This document shows, one piece after another, positions 37,543-46,976 of a stretch of 64,000 nt of DNA. The stretch lies in NCBI RefSeq assembly GCF_030680185.1, contig NZ_JAUXVZ010000054.1:62001-126000 (forward strand). The letters are read 5' to 3'. The translations under genes were made by a program, and so were the position numbers. Under the pieces are notes generated by a model. It saw only the letters and a list, made by a program, of their open reading frames with translations. It made no database searches and was not told where the DNA came from. The stretch's first letter is position 1; every line of letters begins with the position of its first letter. The DNA comes from Phenylobacterium sp. (GTDB taxonomy: Bacteria; Pseudomonadota; Alphaproteobacteria; Caulobacterales; Caulobacteraceae).

Positions 37543-37608
37543 GTTGGCTTGGCTGACGGGGCGTCACGGGCTCTAGGCTGGCGCAAAATCACATAGGGGA
37601 GATCGCAG

Positions 37609-38748
37609 ATGGGCCAGGGACCGCTAACGGGGCTGAAGGTCATCGAGTTCGCCGGGATCGGGCCTGGACCCTTCGCCGGCATGCTGCTTTCGGACCTTGG
37701 CGCCGATGTCGTGCGGATCGACCGGATGGGCAAGGGGCGCGCTTCACCCGCCGACATCACCGCCCGAGGCCGCCGCTCGGTGGGCATGAACCTGAAGTCG
37801 CCCGAGGCGATCGAGGCCTGCCTGAAGCTGATGGAGGGCGCCGATGCGGTGTTCGAGGGCTTCCGGCCCGGCGTGATGGAACGGCTGGGCCTTGGCCCTG
37901 AGGTCGCCCTGAAGCGAAATCCCAAGCTCGTCTATGGCCGGATGACCGGCTGGGGCCAGACCGGCCCCTATGCGCACGCGGCTGGCCACGACATGAACTA
38001 TATCGCCATCACCGGCGCCCTGGACGCGATCGGCACGCAGGACAAGCCCGTGCCGCCCCTGAACCTGGTGGGGGATTTCGGCGGCGGCGCGCTCTATCTC
38101 GCCTTCGGCCTTTTGGCCGGGGTGATCCATGCCCGGGAAAGCGGGCAGGGGCAGGTCATCGACTGCGCCATGAGCGACGGCGCGGCCTCGCTGATGGCCA
38201 TGTTCTATGGCTTCAAGGCGTCTGGCATGTGGTCGCCCGGCCGTCGCAACAACCTGCTCGATGGCGGCGCCCACTTCTACGACACCTACCAGTGCAAGGA
38301 CGGCAAGTGGGTCTCCATCGGCTCGATCGAGCCGCAGTTCTACGCCCTGCTGCTGGAGAAGACCGGAATCACCGATCCCGCCTTCCAGAAACAGATGGAC
38401 CGCGGCGAATGGGAGAGCCTGCGCGGCAAGCTGGCCGAGGTCATCGCCGGCAAGACCCGGGACGAGTGGACCGAGATCATGGGCGGCACCGATGTGTGCT
38501 TCGCGCCGGTCCTCGACATGGATGAGGCGCCGAGTCACCCCCACAACCAGGCCCGGCAGACCTTCGTCGACGTGTCCGGAGTCGTGCAGCCGGCGCCTGC
38601 GCCGCGGTTTTCCGCCACGCCTGGCGCCATCCAGGGGCCGCCCCCGGCCATTGGCGCCCATGACGACAGCGCCCTCACGGACTGGGGATTCTCGGCCGCC
38701 GACATCACCGCGCTACGGAGTGCGGGCGCCGTCGCCGATCCGGCCTAA
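37609..38748 (+). CDS. CaiB/BaiF CoA-transferase family, alpha-methylacyl-CoA racemase type
   Basis: 379-aa family III CoA-transferase-fold protein. [54 protein letters not shown] and the [19 protein letters not shown] region (here [14 protein letters not shown]) match AMACR/MCR racemases better than formyl- or carnitine-CoA transferases. The His in GHDMNY is the racemase base. It would epimerise 2-methylacyl-CoA for beta-oxidation. GGGGAGA precedes the ATG. A hairpin follows at 38752-38781. Confidence 0.9.
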   Translation: MGQGPLTGLKVIEFAGIGPGPFAGMLLSDLGADVVRIDRMGKGRASPADITARGRRSVGMNLKSPEAIEACLKLMEGADAVFEGFRPGVMERLGLGPEVALKRNPKLVYGRMTGWGQTGPYAHAAGHDMNYIAITGALDAIGTQDKPVPPLNLVGDFGGGALYLAFGLLAGVIHARESGQGQVIDCAMSDGAASLMAMFYGFKASGMWSPGRRNNLLDGGAHFYDTYQCKDGKWVSIGSIEPQFYALLLEKTGITDPAFQKQMDRGEWESLRGKLAEVIAGKTRDEWTEIMGGTDVCFAPVLDMDEAPSHPHNQARQTFVDVSGVVQPAPAPRFSATPGAIQGPPPAIGAHDDSALTDWGFSAADITALRSAGAVADPA

Positions 38749-38751
38749 GAC

Positions 38752-38781
38752 TCTGAACGGGAAGGCGTAACTCCGTTCAGA
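38752..38781 (+). terminator. Hairpin after the racemase gene
   Basis: TCTGAACGG (38752-38760) pairs perfectly with CCGTTCAGA (38773-38781), 9 bp with a 12-base loop, 4 bases after the stop. The remaining bases up to 38967 hold no evident gene. Confidence 0.55.
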
Positions 38782-38967
38782 TGCGGTTCAGCCGCCGGGC
38801 TCAATAGTGTCCCCAGGTTGAACGCCGCGCTCTCCCGTCCCTCGAAGCGGCGCCGACCCGATGGCTGACACGCCCATCGATGGCGCGCCCCTGGCTAAGC
38901 TGGGGGCGCGTCGTCACCTTTGAAGGGACGCTTGCGCCCCGTCCCATTCCTTGATCAACCTGCGCCC

Positions 38968-39921
38968 ATGTCGATCCACCAGGAGCTGGACCGCTTGAGC
39001 TTGCGTGGCTGGGACCCGATCCATGCGGGGCGCCTGGGGCTGTCCACGCTCGGGCGCTCCCTGACCCGACTGTGGGGTCGTGATGTCATGCTCTACGTGG
39101 GCGGGACGTCATTCTTCATCATGCTGGCCATCTTTCCGGCCGTGGCCCTGCTGATCGGCGCCTACAGCCTGTTGGCCGACCCGGCCCAGGCGGAATTCCA
39201 GGCTGAAGCCCTGGCGCGCCTGATGCCCACCGGCGCCCGGGACCTGTTCCAGGCCGAGCTTGAGCGTCTGGCCCATGCGCCGCGGGACGCCATCTCGGCC
39301 CAGAGCGGCGTGGCGCTGGTCATCGGCGCCTACGCCGCCCATCGCGGCTTCAAGGCGTTGCTGGCGGGCCTGTCCTTCATTCACGACGAGCCGGACCCGC
39401 GGGGATTCGTCGGCTTCAATCTGCTGGCCCTCATGGTCCTTCTGGCGGCGGCGGCCATGATGGGCCTGGTGTCATCCCTGTTCCTGGGGCTGCGGGTGGC
39501 GGCGGCCACCATGGACTTGCGGCCCCTGGCCGGCGTGTCCTGGCTCTACAGCGAATGGACCTGGGCCAGCGCCGGCCTGACCCTGGGGATGAGCCTCATC
39601 TATCGCTACGCCATGTCCCGACGCACGGTGGACTGGCGCGCCTCGGTCTGCGGTGGGTTTTCCGCGGCCATGCTCTGCCTGTTCGCGTCATGGGCCAGCG
39701 CCTTCTATGTGGAGCAGATCGCCCATCTGGGCGCGACCTATGGTTCGGTCACCGCCGTGGTGGTGTTCCTGATCTGGCTGTCCTGGAGCGTGAACGCCGT
39801 CTTCTTCGGCGGCGCCCTGGCCACGGAGATCGAAATCCGGCTGGACGAGCACCGCCGTCTCAGCCTTCTGCGGGATCTCCGTCCCCAGAACCCGAGACTG
39901 ACTTCTCGACCAGGAAGCTGA
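38968..39921 (+). CDS. YihY/virulence factor BrkB family inner membrane protein
   Basis: 317 aa from ATG 38968 with about six membrane segments (for example LYVGGTSFFIMLAIFPAVAL and the region from VGFNLLALMVLLAAAAMMGL). YihY/BrkB signatures include the SxxFFxxLxxFP-like start, YGSVTAVVVFLIWLSWS and the late FGGALATEIE. Function is not settled in the family; it was once misnamed ribonuclease BN. The 3' end overlaps the convergent tusA-like gene by 62 bases. Confidence 0.88.
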   Translation: MSIHQELDRLSLRGWDPIHAGRLGLSTLGRSLTRLWGRDVMLYVGGTSFFIMLAIFPAVALLIGAYSLLADPAQAEFQAEALARLMPTGARDLFQAELERLAHAPRDAISAQSGVALVIGAYAAHRGFKALLAGLSFIHDEPDPRGFVGFNLLALMVLLAAAAMMGLVSSLFLGLRVAAATMDLRPLAGVSWLYSEWTWASAGLTLGMSLIYRYAMSRRTVDWRASVCGGFSAAMLCLFASWASAFYVEQIAHLGATYGSVTAVVVFLIWLSWSVNAVFFGGALATEIEIRLDEHRRLSLLRDLRPQNPRLTSRPGS

Positions 39922-40126
39922 GCGCGCCGTCGCGCATCTCCTGGGCGATGACCACGGCGCCGACCGCTGCGGCGAAGTGGGGCACATCGATACGGGCCAG
40001 CGGATCGTCGGCCAACAGCCGGATCCGCGCCCCCGGCGGCGCAGCCTCCAGGGCGCGCCTGAGACGCAGCGTGGGGACCGGACAGCGGTGACCCCGGGCG
40101 TCGACGAGGATTTCAGGGGGTGACAT
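39860..40126 (-). CDS. TusA/SirA-like sulfurtransferase
   Basis: 88-aa protein of the SirA/TusA/YeeD family: short beta strand ILVDARG, then the CPxP motif CPVPTL with the persulfide-carrying Cys15 at the start of helix 1. It passes sulfur to downstream acceptors; the acceptor here is unknown. It diverges from the MFS gene by 127 bases and overlaps the 3' end of the YihY gene. Confidence 0.88.
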   Translation of the reverse strand: MSPPEILVDARGHRCPVPTLRLRRALEAAPPGARIRLLADDPLARIDVPHFAAAVGAVVIAQEMRDGALSFLVEKSVSGSGDGDPAEG

Positions 40127-40253
40127 GCCGCCCCCATAGCGCTGCGGCTCGCAGGACGAAAGCGCCTGCGCCTGAAATTCCCGCAGCAGCCGTGCGTCCA
40201 GCCTGCCTGTTCATGCGTTAGGCCGGCGGCTCGCGAGAGAAGGGGGGAAGTCC

Positions 40254-41705
40254 ATGGCCCGTTCCGACGTCTTCGTCACCAATGTCCCGGCAAGGCTGGA
40301 TCGCCTGCCCTGGAGCCGGTTCCACTGGCTGGTGGTGACAGCGCTGGGGGTGACCTGGATCCTCGACGGGCTGGAAGTAACTCTGGTCGGTTCGCTGTCG
40401 CCGGCCATCGCAGGTTCCGACGGCCTGAACCTGACGGCCACCCAGGTCGGCCTCACCGGCAGCGCCTATATTCTCGGGGCCGTGGTCGGGGCCTTGTTGT
40501 TCGGCCGCCTCACAGACCGGTTCGGGCGCAAGAAGCTCTTCACCGCCACGGTCTTCGTCTACATGATCGCGACGATCGCCACGGGTTTCTCCTGGGACTT
40601 CTGGTCCTTCATGGTGTTCCGCTTTCTGACCGGCGCGGGCATCGGGGGCGAATATGGGGCGGTGAACTCCGCCATCCAGGAACTGATCCCCGCCCGTCGA
40701 CGCGGGTTCACCGACCTGGTCATCAATGGCAGCTTCTGGGTCGGGGCGGCGTTTGGGGCGCTGGCCTCGATCTTTCTGCTCAACGCCACCTTCATCGACC
40801 AGGAACTGGGCTGGCGGCTGGCCTTCATCATCGGCGGGGCCCTGGCCCTGATCATCATCTGGATCCGGCGCTTCATGCCTGAGAGTCCCAGGTGGCTGAT
40901 GACCCACGGGCGAGAGGCCGAAGCCGAGGCGATCATCGCCGAGATCGAGGCCCGGGTGGAGCGCTCCACCGGCCAGAAGCTGCCGCCGCATGAGAGCCTG
41001 CAAAGCCTCCGCCTGATCCGGCGCACTACGACCAGCTGGGTGGAGATCGGCAGGACCCTGATACGCCGCTATCCGGAACGGACCGTGCTCGGCATCGTCC
41101 TGATGGCCACCCAGGCCTTCTGCTACAACGCCATCTTCTTCACCTACGCCCTTATTCTCACCCGGTTCTATGGGATCGAGCCGGCCAGCATCGGCTGGTT
41201 CATGCTCCCCTTCGCCGTGGGGAATTTCATGGGGCCGCTCCTGCTCGGGAAATTCTTCGACTCCTGGGGTCGAAAGCCGATGATCAGTCTGACCTACGGG
41301 GTGGCCGGCGTGCTGATGTGCATCACTGGCTGGCTGTTCAGCGCAGGTCTGCTGTCGGCGCCGGCCCAGACCGCGGCCTGGACGGTGATCTTCTTCTTCG
41401 CCTCGGCCGGCGCCAGCGCCGCCTATCTGACCATCGGCGAGAGCTTCCCCCTGGAGATCCGGGCGGTGACCATCTCCATGTTCTACGCCTTCGGCACCCT
41501 GATCGGCGGCGTGGGCGGACCCGTGCTGTTCGGCGCCTTGATCGATACCGGCGAACGCAGCCAGATTCTCTGGGGCTACCTCCTGGGCGGCGGGCTCATG
41601 GTGCTGGCGGCGCTTGTGGAAATGAAGCTGGGCGTCGTGGCTGAACGTCGGCCTCTGGAAGAGGTGGCGCCGCCCCTGTCCCAGGCGCCGGACGACGTCC
41701 CTTGA
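40254..41705 (+). CDS. MFS transporter, sugar/organic-acid porter type
   Basis: 483 aa with 12 predicted membrane helices. Major facilitator signatures: GRLTDRFGRKKL in loop 2-3, the RFLTGAGIGGEYGAV segment, and RRFMPESPRWL after TM6, which is the PESPR motif of sugar/aromatic acid porters; GKFFDSWGRKP mirrors loop 2-3 in the second half. AAGGGGGG precedes the ATG. It lies apart from any catabolic gene, so the substrate cannot be told. Confidence 0.9.
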   Translation: MARSDVFVTNVPARLDRLPWSRFHWLVVTALGVTWILDGLEVTLVGSLSPAIAGSDGLNLTATQVGLTGSAYILGAVVGALLFGRLTDRFGRKKLFTATVFVYMIATIATGFSWDFWSFMVFRFLTGAGIGGEYGAVNSAIQELIPARRRGFTDLVINGSFWVGAAFGALASIFLLNATFIDQELGWRLAFIIGGALALIIIWIRRFMPESPRWLMTHGREAEAEAIIAEIEARVERSTGQKLPPHESLQSLRLIRRTTTSWVEIGRTLIRRYPERTVLGIVLMATQAFCYNAIFFTYALILTRFYGIEPASIGWFMLPFAVGNFMGPLLLGKFFDSWGRKPMISLTYGVAGVLMCITGWLFSAGLLSAPAQTAAWTVIFFFASAGASAAYLTIGESFPLEIRAVTISMFYAFGTLIGGVGGPVLFGALIDTGERSQILWGYLLGGGLMVLAALVEMKLGVVAERRPLEEVAPPLSQAPDDVP

Positions 41706-41862
41706 GGCGCCCGGCCTGAAGCGGCCAGCCCTGGGGCGTCTGGGGCGCGCCATGTTCGCGCCACAGGCTCTGTCCTAGGCTGCGCGGGCCAGGCGGCTTC
41801 CGTGGTTTTCAAGGGAGGGTTGGAGCCAATAGCGAAGCCTGCGCATTATCGCCGGACCTTCC

Positions 41863-44800
41863 GTGACACGTTCATCAGATTCCCCCTCCGCGACCGGCTC
41901 GAAAGCCGCCACAGCCCGCCGGCCCAAGGCGCGTTGGCTGGTGCTTGCCGTGGTGGCCGTGCTGCTCATCGCCCTGGCCATAGCCTATGGCGCCCGTCGG
42001 CATCTGGCGCGGGAGGCGCTGGTCGGGTGGCTGCAGGCCCGCGGCGTCGAGGCCGATGCGAGCTTCGAATCCCTCGGGCCGCGAGGTCTGGTGGGCCAGC
42101 TTCGGATCGGCCCCGCTGCTTCCCCCATCGTCACCGCCGCGCGGGCGGAGGTGAGCTATCGCCTGGCTGGCCCCTGGCGCGGGGAGGCCTTTGGCGTCGA
42201 GGTGGCGCGGATACGCCTGCTCCAGCCGGATATCCGCATCCAGCTGACAGAGACCGGCGTCAGCCTGGGTCAGCTCGATCCGCTGATCGCCGAACTCAGA
42301 GACCGGCCGGCGCGGGCTGACACGCCGGCGCCCGAGATCCTGGTCGAGGACGGCGTGCTGCGGGTGACACACGCCTCAGGCCAGGCGGTCATCCACGCCG
42401 ACGCCCATATGTCGCAAGGCGTGCTTGTCAGTCTTTCCGGGCGCATGGAGCCCACGCGGTTCGAAACGGACGCCCTGAAGCTGGATATCGCCGACGCCCG
42501 CATCGGCCTCGTGACCCGGGACGGGCGGAGCAGCCTCAGCTTCGTGGGCGCGCTCACGTCCGGCCGTTTGGGCGAGACCACGTTTGGCCGCGGCGCCCTG
42601 AACCTGGCCGCCGCTGCGGCCTATCCCGATCTTGAAGCCCGCGCGATCGACGGTCCGGTGGTTCTGGTGGCCGACCTCAACGCCGCCGAGTTCGCCCACG
42701 GTGAAATCAAGGGCGACCGCGTTCGCCTGAACGGCAGCTTCCGGGGTGTGGCCCAGGGCGCCCTCGACCGGCTGAGTCTACGGGGCCAGACCGCTGTCAC
42801 CGTCAGCGGCGAGGGGCTGTCGAACGCCGGCGCGAATCTCGGCGTGATCAAGGCCTCGGCGGCCTCGGACAACATGGCTTGGCGCCGCGGCGAGGGGGGC
42901 CAATTCACGGGCGACGTCCGAACCAGCCTGGAGGCCGAAGATGTGAGGGCCGGCGACCTCGCCCTCCGTCGTGCAACCGCAAGTCTCGACGGCGCGGCGG
43001 CCTATGGCGCCGGCGGGCTCGTCCTGAATCTTTCCGGCCCCATGGCGGGGGCAGGGGGGTGGAGTGGTCTGGGGGCCGTAACCCCTGACGACTTTGCCGA
43101 GCTCGCGGCGATCAAGCGCGCCGCCGCGGACTTCCAGCTAGCGGCCCCTGAGGTCCGGCTGAGCCTCGGCGGCGGCGACGTCCGGGTTGGCCTCGCCCAG
43201 GCCGCGACCCTTCGGACGGCGTCTGGCGGGCTGGTTCGAGTGAGCCCGCGCGCCGGGGCCCCGCTCTATGGCGGCCAGGGCGGCGCGCTCAATCTGGCCA
43301 CATCGGGGGGCGGGCTGCCGCAGATCGAAGCCCAGGTCGCCAGCTATAGGCTTGATGTCGGCAAGCTCGCCGCCACCGCAGGACTGACCTTCGCGACGGA
43401 CTTCGGCCCCTTGCGCGGGATGGAGGGCCAGGCCCAGGGCCGCCTGAACGTCGCCGACGGTCGGATGACCTTTGTCGCCAGCGGCTGCGCGCCCTTCCAG
43501 ATGGCGCGGCTCGAAACGGGAGAGACCAGCGTCGTCGACATCCAGGCCGAGCTCTGTCCCACAGACCAGCCCCTGGTGGTCGTCCAGGGCGGACAATGGG
43601 CTCTCGACGCCACGGCCAAGGCCGCCAGCGCCGACATTCCCTTTCTCCTCGCCCGCGCCAGCGGAGCCGAGGCCGATCTCCGGCTGGGGACCAATCGTGC
43701 AGGCCTGTTCGTCGAGGCGCAGGTGGCGCGGGCGAAGGTTTCAGACACCAGCGCCGAACCGCGCTTCCATCCGCTGGACCTGACCGGCGTCGTGGGCCTG
43801 CAGGCCGATGCCTGGACCGGCGCCCTCGAACTAGAGTCCGGCGGCTATCGGGTGGCCGAGATCGGCCTGCGCCACAGTGGCGCCAGCGGGGCCGGGGGCG
43901 TGACCATCGACACCGGAACCCTGGCCTTCACCGCCGAAGGCCTTCAACCCGCCGCGCTGTCGCCCCTGGCCGAGGTCGTGGGCGAGCCGGTCGAGGGATC
44001 GGCGCTGTTCATCGGCGCCATCGATTGGAACCCCGGGGGCCTGCAAAGCCGGGGCCGCCTCGACGTGCCGTCGCTTGATTTCAAAAGTCCGGCCGGCGCG
44101 GTCCAGGGCCTGAACGGCCAGATCGAATTCACCAGCCTGGTCCCCCTGGAAACCGCGCCAGACCAGGTCCTGAAGGCCAACACCGTCCAGATTCTGGCTC
44201 CCGTGACGGGGTCGCAGGTGACCTTCCAGCTGCTGCCTGATCAGCTGACCCTGTCGGCCGGCGCCTTCCAGGTCGGCGGCGGCACGGTGCGGATCGCGCC
44301 CATGTCGATCCCCCTCGATCAGACCAAGTCCTGGCCCGGCGAGCTGGTGATCGAAGCGGTCCAGTTGTCCGAGTTCGTCGAGGCCACTCCCTTCGCCGAC
44401 CGGGTCGATCTGGACGCCGTGGTCAGCGGGCGATTGCCCTTCGTGGTCGGCCCTGACGGCGTGACCTTCATCCAGGGCAAGCTCACGGCCATTTCGCCGG
44501 GGCGGCTGGCCATTCGCCGGGAAGCCCTGACCCAGGTCGACGCCACCGGCGGGGCGGCGAGCGCCAGCGCCGAGGGTCTTGGCGACCAGGCTGTGCCTGT
44601 GGCCCAGGAAGATCACGCCAATGCGGCGGTCGATTTCGCCTATCAGGCCATGGAGCATCTGGCCTTTGATCTGCTGGACGCCGAGGTCAACAGCCTGCCG
44701 GGCGGACGCCTGGGCGTGCTGTTCAAGATCCGGGGCGAGCATAGCCCGCCGCAGCGACAGGAAATCCGTCTGACCCTGGGCGAACTGATCAGCCGCAGCT

Positions 44801-44949
44801 TCCTCAACAAGGAGCTTCCCCTGCCATCTGGCACAAAGGTGGATTTGACGCTGGACACGTCGCTCAACCTGAATGAGCTGTTGGCCGACTATGCCGCCGC
44901 TCAGGACTACAACGGTTCAGGCGCGGTTCAGCCGCCTTCGCCAGAATGA
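41863..44949 (+). CDS. ydbH: YdbH-like AsmA-family intermembrane phospholipid transport protein
   Basis: 1028-aa protein with one N-terminal membrane helix (about 24-43, LVLAVVAVLLIALAIAYGA) and a long, repeat-like beta periplasmic region ending in the YdbH/DUF3971-like C-terminus (FKIRGEHSPPQRQEIRLTLG). In E. coli, YdbH is one of three AsmA-like bridges (with TamB and YhdP) that carry phospholipids to the outer membrane and works with YnbE. Here ynbE and ydbL follow directly, which supports the call. GTG 41863 is the first start after an in-frame stop. Confidence 0.88.
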   Translation: MTRSSDSPSATGSKAATARRPKARWLVLAVVAVLLIALAIAYGARRHLAREALVGWLQARGVEADASFESLGPRGLVGQLRIGPAASPIVTAARAEVSYRLAGPWRGEAFGVEVARIRLLQPDIRIQLTETGVSLGQLDPLIAELRDRPARADTPAPEILVEDGVLRVTHASGQAVIHADAHMSQGVLVSLSGRMEPTRFETDALKLDIADARIGLVTRDGRSSLSFVGALTSGRLGETTFGRGALNLAAAAAYPDLEARAIDGPVVLVADLNAAEFAHGEIKGDRVRLNGSFRGVAQGALDRLSLRGQTAVTVSGEGLSNAGANLGVIKASAASDNMAWRRGEGGQFTGDVRTSLEAEDVRAGDLALRRATASLDGAAAYGAGGLVLNLSGPMAGAGGWSGLGAVTPDDFAELAAIKRAAADFQLAAPEVRLSLGGGDVRVGLAQAATLRTASGGLVRVSPRAGAPLYGGQGGALNLATSGGGLPQIEAQVASYRLDVGKLAATAGLTFATDFGPLRGMEGQAQGRLNVADGRMTFVASGCAPFQMARLETGETSVVDIQAELCPTDQPLVVVQGGQWALDATAKAASADIPFLLARASGAEADLRLGTNRAGLFVEAQVARAKVSDTSAEPRFHPLDLTGVVGLQADAWTGALELESGGYRVAEIGLRHSGASGAGGVTIDTGTLAFTAEGLQPAALSPLAEVVGEPVEGSALFIGAIDWNPGGLQSRGRLDVPSLDFKSPAGAVQGLNGQIEFTSLVPLETAPDQVLKANTVQILAPVTGSQVTFQLLPDQLTLSAGAFQVGGGTVRIAPMSIPLDQTKSWPGELVIEAVQLSEFVEATPFADRVDLDAVVSGRLPFVVGPDGVTFIQGKLTAISPGRLAIRREALTQVDATGGAASASAEGLGDQAVPVAQEDHANAAVDFAYQAMEHLAFDLLDAEVNSLPGGRLGVLFKIRGEHSPPQRQEIRLTLGELISRSFLNKELPLPSGTKVDLTLDTSLNLNELLADYAAAQDYNGSGAVQPPSPE

Positions 44950-45188
44950 GCTTGAACGCTAAAACTCGCACACCCGAGGGAGCCGTGACCTTGACGACAA
45001 CAAAGAGACATATGATCGGGGTGCTGATGGGCGCCTCGGCCCTGGGGGCCGCGCTCGGCGCCTGTACGCCGACGGTGCGGGTCCAGGTCGATCCCATCAA
45101 TATCTATGCAAAGCTGGACGCCGATGTGCGCGTGCGCCTGGACGAAGATGTCCGAGCGTTGATCCAGCAGAATCCGAACCTGTTCTAG
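44946..45188 (+). CDS. ynbE: YnbE-like outer membrane lipoprotein
   Basis: Small lipoprotein of the YnbE family, the outer membrane partner that stacks on YdbH. The lipobox is LGAC and the mature part reads CTPTVRVQVDPINIYAKLDADV. ATG 44946 overlaps the ydbH stop (ATGA). TTG 44991 is also likely: GAGGGAG lies 8 bases upstream and it would start the signal peptide at TTTKRHMIGVLMGAS. Confidence 0.88.
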   Translation: MSLNAKTRTPEGAVTLTTTKRHMIGVLMGASALGAALGACTPTVRVQVDPINIYAKLDADVRVRLDEDVRALIQQNPNLF

Positions 45189-45197
45189 GGGATGCTC

Positions 45198-45578
45198 ATG
45201 ACCCGCATGAAATATCTGGCTCTCGCCGCCGCCATTCTGGGCGCGGCCGGAGTGGTCACCGTCGGCGCCATCGCCGGCCCCGCCTTCGCTCAAAGCGCCC
45301 AGGCCAAGGCCCAGGTGGACGCGGCCAAGGCTCAGGGCACGGTGGGCGAGAAAAACGACGGCTATCTCGGCTTCGTCAGCGGCTCGGGCGACGCGGCCCT
45401 GCAGGCGGCGGTCAACGAGATCAATGCTGGCCGGGCGGCGCTTTATCGGCAGGCGGCGGCGCGCAATGGCGTGTCCGAGGCGGCCGCGGGCGCGGCGGCC
45501 TTTACCGAGGTGGTCTCCTCGCGGCTGCGCCCTGGCGAATTCTACCAGACCGCTGATGGCGCCTGGCGTCAGAAGTAG
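45198..45578 (+). CDS. ydbL: YdbL/DUF1318 periplasmic protein
   Basis: 126-aa secreted protein with signal peptide ending AFA-QSA. The DUF1318 domain contains GTVGEKNDGYLGFV, the NEINAGRAALYRQAAARNGV helix and a C-terminal RLRPGEFYQ. YdbL is the third member of the ydbH-ynbE-ydbL unit and is thought to modulate YdbH-YnbE assembly. ATG 45198 has AGGGG 6 bases upstream; 45192 is the longer alternative. Confidence 0.88.
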   Translation: MTRMKYLALAAAILGAAGVVTVGAIAGPAFAQSAQAKAQVDAAKAQGTVGEKNDGYLGFVSGSGDAALQAAVNEINAGRAALYRQAAARNGVSEAAAGAAAFTEVVSSRLRPGEFYQTADGAWRQK

Positions 45579-45596
45579 CGACGTTTAGCGGCCCTC

Positions 45597-46976
45597 ATGG
45601 CGATCCAGTCTACGCGTATCCGCGCGCTCAAGGACGCCCCTGAGGGCCGCGAGGCCCGCTATGTCCTCTACTGGATGCAGTCGGCCCAGCGCGCGGAGTT
45701 CAACCCCGCCCTGGAATACGCCATCGAAGAAGCCAACCATCGCGGCTTGCCCGTGCTGGTTGGCTTCGGTCTGGCCGAAGCCTATCCCGAAGCCAGCGCC
45801 CGCCACTACGCCTTCATGCTTCAAGGTCTCGCCGATGTGGCCGAGAGCCTGGCGGGGCGCGGGGTCGGCTTCGTCATCCGCAAGGGCCAGCCGGACAAGG
45901 TCGCCCTGGAACTGTCGCAGCATGCGGCCCTGGTGGTCTGCGACGCCGGCTATCTTCGCCTGCAACGCCAGTGGCGGCGTGATCTCGCCGAGGCGATGGA
46001 CAGGCCCCTGATCCGGGTCGAGGGCGACGTGGTCGCGCCTATCCTGCAGGTTTCCAACAAGCACGAGTATGCGGCCCGCACGATCCGTCCGCGCATCCAC
46101 AGGCTGTGGGAAGACTACCTCACGCCGCTGCGCCGTCGCGAGGTGCGCCACAGGATGACCGACGCGGTCGCCTCAGACATCGATCTTAGCGACGGTCTCA
46201 AGGCGCTCGCTGGCCTGGATATCGACCACAGCCTGGCGCCGGTTCGCCGTTTCAGGGGCGGCGAGGTGGAGGCCCGGCGCCGACTGCAGGCCTTCATCGA
46301 CGATGGGCTGGCCCGCTATGGCGAAGAGCGTGGCAAGCCCGAGCGGGCGGCGGTGTCCTATCTCAGCCCCTATCTTCACTATGGCCAGATCTCGCCCGTC
46401 GAAATCGCCCTGGCCGTCCGCGAGGCCGTGGGTCCCGACAGCGAGACCAAGCGTGTCTATCTTGAAGAACTGATCGTGCGGCGTGAGCTCGCGATCAATC
46501 ATGCCTGGTGGGCGCCTGCCGACTACGACAGCTATGATGGCTTGCCGGAATGGGCGCGGCTGACGCTGGAGGCCCATGAGGCCGATCCGCGGCCCCATCT
46601 CTATTCCGAAAGCCAGCTGGAAGCCGGCGAGACCCACGACCCTTATTGGAATGCGGCCCAGCGCGAGATGGTCGCGACGGGGTATATGCACAACCGACTG
46701 CGGATGTACTGGGGCAAGAAGATCCTGCAGTGGTCAGCCAATCCCCGAGCCGCCTTCGACACGATCCTGCGGCTGAACAACCGCTATCTTCTCGATGGCC
46801 GCGACGCCAATTCCTACACCAACGTCGGCTGGATTTTCGGCCTCCACGACCGGCCGTGGCCCACCCAGCCGGTCTTCGGCACGGTCCGGTCGATGGGGCC
46901 CAACACCTTCAAGAGCTTCGACGCCGAGGCCTATGTGAACCAGGTCGACCGCCTAGTGGCGGCCGAACGGGCCTAG
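45597..46976 (+). CDS. phrB: Class II CPD deoxyribodipyrimidine photolyase
   Basis: Light-driven repair of cyclobutane pyrimidine dimers with FAD. Class II signatures are YWMQSAQRAEFNPALEYAI near the N-terminus and GYMHNRLRMYWGKKILQWS plus LNNRYLLDGRDANSYTN near the C-terminus. Length 459 aa is typical. Class II enzymes occur in scattered bacteria, archaea, plants and animals, unlike the class I enzyme of E. coli. It begins 18 bases after ydbL and converges on the oxygenase gene with a 4-base overlap. Confidence 0.93.
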   Translation: MAIQSTRIRALKDAPEGREARYVLYWMQSAQRAEFNPALEYAIEEANHRGLPVLVGFGLAEAYPEASARHYAFMLQGLADVAESLAGRGVGFVIRKGQPDKVALELSQHAALVVCDAGYLRLQRQWRRDLAEAMDRPLIRVEGDVVAPILQVSNKHEYAARTIRPRIHRLWEDYLTPLRRREVRHRMTDAVASDIDLSDGLKALAGLDIDHSLAPVRRFRGGEVEARRRLQAFIDDGLARYGEERGKPERAAVSYLSPYLHYGQISPVEIALAVREAVGPDSETKRVYLEELIVRRELAINHAWWAPADYDSYDGLPEWARLTLEAHEADPRPHLYSESQLEAGETHDPYWNAAQREMVATGYMHNRLRMYWGKKILQWSANPRAAFDTILRLNNRYLLDGRDANSYTNVGWIFGLHDRPWPTQPVFGTVRSMGPNTFKSFDAEAYVNQVDRLVAAERA

